Assembly: GCA_026989355.1 (NCBI GenBank)
Contig: JALSJM010000008.1
Location: 296,663-360,662, forward strand
From: Paracoccaceae bacterium
Lineage (GTDB): Bacteria > Pseudomonadota > Alphaproteobacteria > Rhodobacterales > Rhodobacteraceae
Direction of reading: 5' to 3'
DNA: 64,000 nt
This document shows positions 57,928-64,000 of this stretch, piece by piece. The notes under the pieces were generated by a model, which saw only the letters and a list, made by a program, of their open reading frames with translations, searched no databases and was not told the DNA's origin. Position 1 is the stretch's first letter. Each line of letters starts with the position of its first letter. Position numbers and translations under genes: made by a program.

Positions 57928-58887
57928 TCAAGCTCGCACTGGATGCGCGGCCCCGGCATGGCTTTCCCCTGTCGCCTCCGGGGGGCAGACCAGGGCTTCC
58001 AGCCGCGCCACCTCGCGGCGCAGCCGGTGGACAAGCTGATCGGCAAAGCGGTTCAGCCGCTCGAGCCGCGCGTCATCGGCATGGCGCACCAGATGAAAGC
58101 TGCGCTTCAGGGAAAGCTGATCGGCAAGGATGCGCCGCACCTGCCCGCCGGCTGACGGAATGGCGAAGTCATGCACGATCGCCACCCCCGCCCCCTGGCG
58201 TACGAAACTGAACTGGACGGCAAAGGAATTCGATGAAAGCGCCACCTTTTCGGCCTGCATTTCCTTCAGATAGTCCAGTTCCTTGTCAAAGATCATGTCG
58301 GGGATATAGCCGATCAGCCGGTGATGCTTCAGATCGTCAAGGCAGGTAATCGGCGGATGGCTTTCAAGGTACTCCCGCGAAGCCGCCAGATGCAGGTGAT
58401 AACCGGTCATCTTCTGCACCAGAAGCCGCCCGCCGCTGGGGGGCGAGACGGTTACCGCCATGTCGGCTTCGCGACGCGACAGGTTGAAGATGCGCGGCAG
58501 GGCCACGATCTGAACGTCAAGCCCCGGGTTTTCATCGCAGATCGCGGCGCAGACCTGCGGCAGCAGGAAATTCGCCGCCCCGTCGGGCGCACCGATACGG
58601 ATCGTGCCCGTCAGTCGCCCGGCCTCGCCCTGCACCTGCTCGACGGCCCGCGCCATGGCCTGCTCGGCCTGCATCCCCTCGGCAAGCAGCCGCTCGCCCT
58701 CGTTGGTCAGGGCATAGCCCTGCGGCGATCTGGCGAACAGCCGCACGCCCGTGGCCTCTTCAAGCCGGCGCACACGCCGCCCCACCGTGGCCGGATCCAT
58801 CCGCAGGGCCTTGGCGGCGCCGGTCAGGCCCTCGGCCCGTGCCACCGCCAGAAACACCCGCATGTCATCCCAGTTCATGCCGTCCAT
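57928..58887 (-). CDS. LysR-family transcriptional regulator
   Basis: A 319-residue regulator: winged HTH at 3-65 (MRVFLAVARAEGLTGAAKAL; MDPATVGRRVRRLEEATGVR) and a periplasmic-binding-like effector domain from about 92 (GTIRIGAPDGAANFLLPQV). It is divergent from mmsA with 162 bp between the starts, the usual layout for a LysR regulator of the neighbouring gene. Candidate sites with TGCA dyads lie in the gap. ATG 58887 or 58878. The effector might be a valine-degradation intermediate. Confidence 0.92.
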   Translation of the reverse strand: MDGMNWDDMRVFLAVARAEGLTGAAKALRMDPATVGRRVRRLEEATGVRLFARSPQGYALTNEGERLLAEGMQAEQAMARAVEQVQGEAGRLTGTIRIGAPDGAANFLLPQVCAAICDENPGLDVQIVALPRIFNLSRREADMAVTVSPPSGGRLLVQKMTGYHLHLAASREYLESHPPITCLDDLKHHRLIGYIPDMIFDKELDYLKEMQAEKVALSSNSFAVQFSFVRQGAGVAIVHDFAIPSAGGQVRRILADQLSLKRSFHLVRHADDARLERLNRFADQLVHRLRREVARLEALVCPPEATGESHAGAAHPVRA

Positions 58888-58888
58888 C

Positions 58889-58944
58889 CGTGCAATACCG
58901 CAAAATGCTTTTGTGAAACTGCCCCTTTTTCATGCAAAATTGCA
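58889..58944. promoter_or_regulatory. TGCA-containing candidate operator between lysR and mmsA
   Basis: The gap holds GTGCAATACCGCAAAATGC at about 58890-58908 and the dyad TGCA-AAAT-TGCA at 58933-58944 on a locally AT-rich background. Related TGCA dyads precede the acyl-CoA dehydrogenase gene. They may bind the LysR protein or a regulator of the ScfR/PccR type, known in Rhodobacter to use TTTGCAAA half-sites. Confidence 0.4.
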
Positions 58945-59049
58945 AGAGTATCCTTGCCCCCGGAACCCGCCCGCCCCCCTGTCTGCCAGGTACATGGCCC
59001 CGGGGCAGGGCCGCGGGTGTCCCGACAGCAGAAATCAGGGAGAGATGTC

Positions 59050-60549
<1,500 letters not shown>

Positions 60550-60571
60550 CCCGACCGCCAGCCGGAATGAA

Positions 60572-60600
60572 ACCCGCCCCCGGGCCGGGGGCGGGTGTTT
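60572..60600 (+). terminator. Rho-independent terminator after mmsA
   Basis: ACCCGCCCCC (60572-60581) pairs with GGGGGCGGGT (60587-60596) across a 5-nt loop, followed by GTTTG. A strong GC stem with a short T tract, 22 nt after the mmsA stop. Confidence 0.8.
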
Positions 60601-60901
60601 GCATCTGCCGATCGGCAACGTGCTGACGCGCATGTCGATCTTTCGTCCGCCTTCCGGAACTCTTCGGCAGTTCCGGCCGGTGCGCCGATGGCACCGCCCC
60701 GACACCCCCGGTAGTGCGCCGCGTGGTCTCTTCATGCGGGAAATCCTGCCCGCTTTCCGGAAGCGAGAAACACGAACCGGAAAACCGCTTGCCTCCGGCT
60801 GATGCGGATACATGCCCGCGCGCCGCAGGCCGCCCGCACAACCTTTTCGTTGCCACACGCCCCATGCTCTGCTTTTCTGGGCGGAAAACCGGAGAGCCCC
60901 C
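60601..60901. other. Intergenic region mmsA-ybdK, no feature seen
   Basis: About 300 bp without a supported gene. It must contain the promoter of the downstream ligase gene, but no convincing -35/-10 pair or repeat was recognised. A good GGAGAG ribosome-binding site lies at its right end. Confidence 0.5.
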
Positions 60902-62044
60902 ATGGCGGCAGTAACACCGCAGACGCCGGATTTCACCCTTGGGGTCGAAGAGGAATACCTGCTCGTCGATCTCGAAACGCTTGAACTTGCAGCGGCACCG
61001 CAGGCGCTGATGGATGCCTGTGCGGCCGATCTCGAGGGGCAGGTCGGTCCCGAATTCCTGCAATGCCAGATCGAGACAGGCACCCGCGTGTGCCGCAACA
61101 TAAGCGAGGCGCGCGAAGACCTGAAGCGCCTGCGCAGCTCGGTTGCCCGCCATGCCGCCGTTCACGGGCTGGCACCGATCGCCGCATCCTGCCACCCCTT
61201 TGCCGACTGGAAGCAGCAGCACCACACCAACAAGGAACGCTACAACGCCCTGCGCCAGGATCTGGCCGGCGTGGTGCGCCGCATGCTGATCTGCGGAATG
61301 CATGTGCATGTGGGGATACCGAATCCCGAACAGCGCATCGACATCATGAACCAGCTTTCCTATTTCCTGCCGCATCTGCTGGCACTGTCCACCTCATCGC
61401 CCTTCTGGCAGGGCGACGACACCGGCCTTGCCAGCTATCGCCTGACGGTGTTCGACAACCTGCCGCGCACCGGCCTGCCCCCGCGCCCCGCTTCATGGGC
61501 GGAATACGAACGCATGGTGCAGGTGCTGATCGATCTCGGTCTGATCGAAGACACATCGAAGATCTGGTGGGATCTGCGCCCCTCGGCCCGCTTCCCCACG
61601 CTGGAATCACGGATCATGGATGTATCGCCCCGGCTCGAACACGCGCTGTCGCTCGCTGCCCTGACCCAGTGCATCACCCGCATGCTTTGGCGCCTTTCCA
61701 CGAAAAACCAGCGCTGGCGCATCTACGACCGCTTCCTCATCGCCGAAAACCGCTGGCGCGCGCAGCGCTATGGCACCAGCGAGGGGCTGATCGATTTCGG
61801 CCGGCGGCAGGTGGTGCCGATGGATGAACTTCTGGACGAGCTGATCGCCCTGATCGCCCGCGATGCCGAGGTTCTTGGCTGCACGGACGAGGTTGCCGCC
61901 GCACGCGACATCCTCGCCGGAGGCACCAGCAGTATCCGCCAGCGCGCCGTCTATCAGGATGCGATCCGGGCCGGCAACAGCCACGAAGCCGCCCTGCATG
62001 CGGTCACCCGCCACCTGATCGAGGAATTCCACGCCGATCTCTGA
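60902..62044 (+). CDS. YbdK-type carboxylate-amine ligase (GCS2 family)
   Basis: A 380-residue enzyme of the glutamate--cysteine ligase 2 family. Motifs: [12 protein letters not shown] (metal-binding Glu cluster), [26 protein letters not shown] (His-x-His) and [20 protein letters not shown]. coli YbdK has weak gamma-glutamylcysteine ligase activity; the true substrate of this group is uncertain. ATG 60902 is supported by GGAGAG. It stands between terminators, so it is probably monocistronic. Confidence 0.93.
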   Translation: MAAVTPQTPDFTLGVEEEYLLVDLETLELAAAPQALMDACAADLEGQVGPEFLQCQIETGTRVCRNISEAREDLKRLRSSVARHAAVHGLAPIAASCHPFADWKQQHHTNKERYNALRQDLAGVVRRMLICGMHVHVGIPNPEQRIDIMNQLSYFLPHLLALSTSSPFWQGDDTGLASYRLTVFDNLPRTGLPPRPASWAEYERMVQVLIDLGLIEDTSKIWWDLRPSARFPTLESRIMDVSPRLEHALSLAALTQCITRMLWRLSTKNQRWRIYDRFLIAENRWRAQRYGTSEGLIDFGRRQVVPMDELLDELIALIARDAEVLGCTDEVAAARDILAGGTSSIRQRAVYQDAIRAGNSHEAALHAVTRHLIEEFHADL

Positions 62045-62195
62045 ACCGCGGCGCCGGACACGCCTTTCACATCCTGCCACATCCTTCTTCGTGGCGCCGG
62101 GCCGCCCGCCCCGCCTCCAGACGGAACCGGAACGACCGCCTGCCTCCGGCGGGGATATTTGCGGACCGATGACGAAGGCCGGTCGCACCCCCGAG

Positions 62196-62223
62196 AAAAA
62201 GGGGCGGAAACCCGCCCCCTTTT
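62196..62223. terminator. Bidirectional Rho-independent terminator
   Basis: AAAAAGGGGCGG (62196-62207), a 4-nt loop, CCGCCCC (62212-62218), then CTTTT. A and T tracts on both sides let it serve the ligase gene (plus) and the convergent VPLPA-CTERM gene (minus, whose stop is 27 nt away). Confidence 0.87.
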
Positions 62224-62249
62224 CCGTGTCTGTCACGGGATGCTCTTTC

Positions 62250-62900
62250 TCAGCGGTCGGTTCTGCGGCGTTTGCGGCGCAGCGCGGCAAGGCCCGCAAG
62301 CCCGGTCAGCATCAGCGCGCCGCCCGCCGGCAGCGGTATCGGTGCCGGATTGTTGTTGATGCCGTCATCCCAGGAAACGGTGATCGAACGCACCTTGAAA
62401 GCCGAATTCCAGGCCGAGGCCCCGATTCCGAACCAGGTTCCGGTCGCCCCGCCAAGGGCCACGGTATCGTCCACGTAATCCCAGCTGTCGAAAACCAGTT
62501 CGCCGGCATCGCCGACAAAAAGATCGAACTTGTTGTGGCTGCCCCAGAAGGCGCCGAACTCGACCGAAAGGATCTTGACCTCGCGATCGAAGCTGAAACT
62601 CAGCACCTCGTCGCGGCAGTAACCGTCAACCCGGTGATTGTCGCCCGAATAGCTGCCGATCCCAAGGCCCCAGCCCGTCCAGCGGCCGACCTGTACATCG
62701 CGGTATATCTCTTTCGAGGAATTGTAGTTGTGTGCCGTCACCACAAGCGCGGCGCCCGCTTCGCTGAAGGCATAGCTCGAATCCCAGCCCGTCGGACCGG
62801 ATGCCGTGAAATCGAATGTGGCGGTTACCGTGGCCGCCGAGCCTGCGGTTGCCAGCGCCGCGTAGGCCGCCGACGCAAGCAGAAGATTGCGTTTACTCAT
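62250..62900 (-). CDS. Exported protein with VPLPA-CTERM-type sorting signal
   Basis: A 216-residue secreted protein: signal peptide NLLLASAAYAALATAGSAAT (about 5-24), a beta-rich middle region (VLSFSFDREVKILSVEFGAF; KFDLFVGDAGELVFDSWDY), and a C-terminal sorting signal IPLPAGGALMLTGLAGLAA followed by RRKRR. This tripartite end matches the VPLPA-CTERM variant of PEP-CTERM anchors, known in Rhodobacterales and linked to an exosortase system encoded elsewhere. The function of the exported part is unknown; it resembles proteins thought to act in exopolysaccharide or surface structures. ATG 62900 has GGAGAACGG upstream. Confidence 0.85.
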   Translation of the reverse strand: MSKRNLLLASAAYAALATAGSAATVTATFDFTASGPTGWDSSYAFSEAGAALVVTAHNYNSSKEIYRDVQVGRWTGWGLGIGSYSGDNHRVDGYCRDEVLSFSFDREVKILSVEFGAFWGSHNKFDLFVGDAGELVFDSWDYVDDTVALGGATGTWFGIGASAWNSAFKVRSITVSWDDGINNNPAPIPLPAGGALMLTGLAGLAALRRKRRRTDR

Positions 62901-63133
62901 GTTCCGTTCTCCGTTTACCCTTCGTCCCCCACCCTGCCCGTGCTTTCCGGCCGCCCCCACGAAGCCGGAAAACGCGGGCAGGCGGGCGAAGCCTTCGCCC
63001 GGATACCGCCCTAGCATTTCCATATTTCCGCCACAATCCCGGAAGCGCGGCCATGCGCCCGGAAACGGGCGACAATCCGTTTCCATCACAAAGACAATCC
63101 CCGGCCCCTCTGGCGAAAACCGATTTCCGCCGG

Positions 63134-63158
63134 TGCAAAATTTGTGCAACAGTTGCAC
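63134..63158. promoter_or_regulatory. TGCA-dyad candidate operator before acyl-CoA dehydrogenase
   Basis: Three TGCA cores at 63134, 63145 and 63154. The last two form the perfect dyad GTGCAAC-A-GTTGCAC (63144-63158). It lies about 44 bp before the dehydrogenase start, within the 301-bp divergent gap 62901-63201, where no other gene or clear promoter was seen. It resembles the TGCA dyad before mmsA. Confidence 0.45.
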
Positions 63159-63201
63159 CGTAAGCAGCCCCGGAACGGCAGCAGGCAACAGGGAGGCCCT
63201 C

Positions 63202-64000
63202 ATGGATTTCGCCCTGAGCGAGGAACAGCAGGCAATCTTCGACATGGCCCATGCCTTCGGGCAGGAGCACATCGCGCCCCATGCGGCAGAGTGGGAAGCC
63301 GCGGGCACCATCCCACGCGATCTGTGGCCACGCCTGGCCGAGCTTGGCTTCGGCGGGCTTTACGTGCGCGAGGAAAGCGGCGGCACCGGCCTTTCGCGGC
63401 TTGATGCCACGCTTGTATTCGAAGCGCTGTCCATGGCCTGCCCTTCGGTGGCGGCATTCCTGTCGATCCACAACATGTGCGCCGCAATGATCGACAAGTT
63501 CGGCTCGGACGATCTGCGTGCGCGCTACCTCCCCGATGCGCTGGCCATGCGGAAGGTGTTATCCTACTGCCTGACCGAACCTTCCTGCGGCTCGGATGCC
63601 GCCGCCCTGCGCACCCGTGCCGAAAAACGCGATGGCGCCTATGTGCTGAACGGCACCAAGGCCTTCATCTCGGGCGGGGGCTATTCGGATGCCTATGTCG
63701 TGATGGTCCGCACCGGGGGAGAAGGCGCAGGCGGCATCTCGGCGATGATCGTCGATGCCGGAGCCGCGGGCCTTTCCTTTGGCGGGCTCGAGGAAAAGAT
63801 GGGCTGGAAGTCCCAGGAAACCCGCCAGGTGCAGTTCGATGATTGCGCAACACCGGCCGAAAATCTGATCGGCGAAGAAGGCAGGGGCTTTCGCTATGCG
63901 ATGGCGGGGCTTGATGGCGGGCGCCTCAACATCTCGGCCTGTTCGCTTGGCGGTGCCCAGGAGGCGCTTTCGCGCACGCTTTCCTACATGGGCGAACGCC
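63202..64000 (+). CDS. Acyl-CoA dehydrogenase, probably isobutyryl-CoA type, 3' end cut off
   Basis: FAD enzyme; the first 266 codons are in the window. N-terminal helical domain MDFALSEEQQAIFDMAHAFG; FAD/substrate region YCLTEPSCGSDAAALRTRA; LNGTKAFISGGGYSDAYVVM; EEKMGWKSQETRQVQFDDC; and the start of the C-terminal helical domain, LDGGRLNISACSLGGAQEAL. The region, with mmsA nearby, favours isobutyryl-CoA dehydrogenase of valine degradation over short/medium-chain enzymes. The catalytic Glu lies beyond the window. GGGAGG precedes ATG 63202 by 7 nt. Confidence 0.9.
   Translation, partial: MDFALSEEQQAIFDMAHAFGQEHIAPHAAEWEAAGTIPRDLWPRLAELGFGGLYVREESGGTGLSRLDATLVFEALSMACPSVAAFLSIHNMCAAMIDKFGSDDLRARYLPDALAMRKVLSYCLTEPSCGSDAAALRTRAEKRDGAYVLNGTKAFISGGGYSDAYVVMVRTGGEGAGGISAMIVDAGAAGLSFGGLEEKMGWKSQETRQVQFDDCATPAENLIGEEGRGFRYAMAGLDGGRLNISACSLGGAQEALSRTLSYMGER

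Noticed and set aside
58321..59049. A longer mmsA reading frame starting as far upstream as 58321
   Set aside because: The upstream part is antisense to the LysR gene; the conserved enzyme N-terminus and ribosome-binding site support ATG 59050.

Overview
The window reads as chromosomal DNA of a GC-rich alphaproteobacterium, most likely order Rhodobacterales. The basis is mixed. Seen: high-GC coding sequence with very long open antisense frames, a complete division and cell wall (dcw) cluster running into lpxC-bamD-recN, a ferredoxin of the Rhodobacter FdVI type, a DUF1127 gene followed by hairpins with CCTCCTCCC loops, and a protein with a VPLPA-type C-terminal anchor. Known: these traits are typical of that order. 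I see no rRNA, tRNA, CRISPR array, insertion sequence or prophage; nearly all sequence is single-copy core or common accessory genes.

Left end (1-6.9 kb): a truncated ClC-type anion transporter (minus), an FAD-linked D-lactate/glycolate-type dehydrogenase, then a LuxR-type regulator fused to an alpha/beta-hydrolase-like domain that seems to have lost catalytic residues. Downstream of it lie a possible 33-codon ORF and a strong terminator. recN follows on the minus strand.

Centre (5.2-32.5 kb): the dcw cluster, transcribed on the minus strand from mraZ at 31.8 kb: mraZ-rsmH-ftsL-ftsI-murE-murF-mraY-murD, then ftsW-murG-murC-(APC permease)-(two DUF2484 proteins)-murB-ddl-ftsQ-ftsA-ftsZ-lpxC-bamD-recN. 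Most junctions overlap by 1-14 nt, so translation is probably coupled. Together these genes make lipid II, export and polymerise it, and build the divisome. Two transporter genes are lodged inside: a DctA/GltP-type symporter on the opposite strand between murD and ftsW, and an APC permease cotranscribed between murC and the DUF2484 pair. Upstream of mraZ is a 688-bp gene-free, partly AT-rich region with two TGGGA-N5-TGGGA pairs in opposite orientation and a good sigma70-like promoter, a likely MraZ-controlled promoter.

Right of the dcw cluster (32.5-57.3 kb): Mrp/ApbC Fe-S carrier; DUF1127 gene plus CcsR-like sRNA hairpins; UvrD helicase; FdxE ferredoxin; membrane proteostasis genes (hflK, hflC, DUF2065, DegP/HtrA); rpiA and glutathione reductase; two PLP aminotransferases; an MsbA-like ABC exporter that overlaps a convergent glycosyltransferase by 149 bp; ygfZ; DUF3047; an HPF-like protein; SLC13 and EamA transporters; YmdB-type phosphoesterase; a DUF2238-like membrane protein; an EEP-family phosphohydrolase; coaD.

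Right end (57.4-64 kb): a CBS-pair protein, a LysR regulator divergent from mmsA, a YbdK-type carboxylate-amine ligase, a VPLPA-CTERM exported protein, and the start of an acyl-CoA dehydrogenase, probably for isobutyryl-CoA. mmsA and the dehydrogenase belong to valine/isobutyrate breakdown and share TGCA-containing dyads upstream.

The observations most worth following are the CcsR-like sRNA array, the paired mraZ operators, the regulator with an eroded hydrolase domain and the small ORF beside it, the transporter insertions in the dcw cluster, and the long antiparallel gene overlap.
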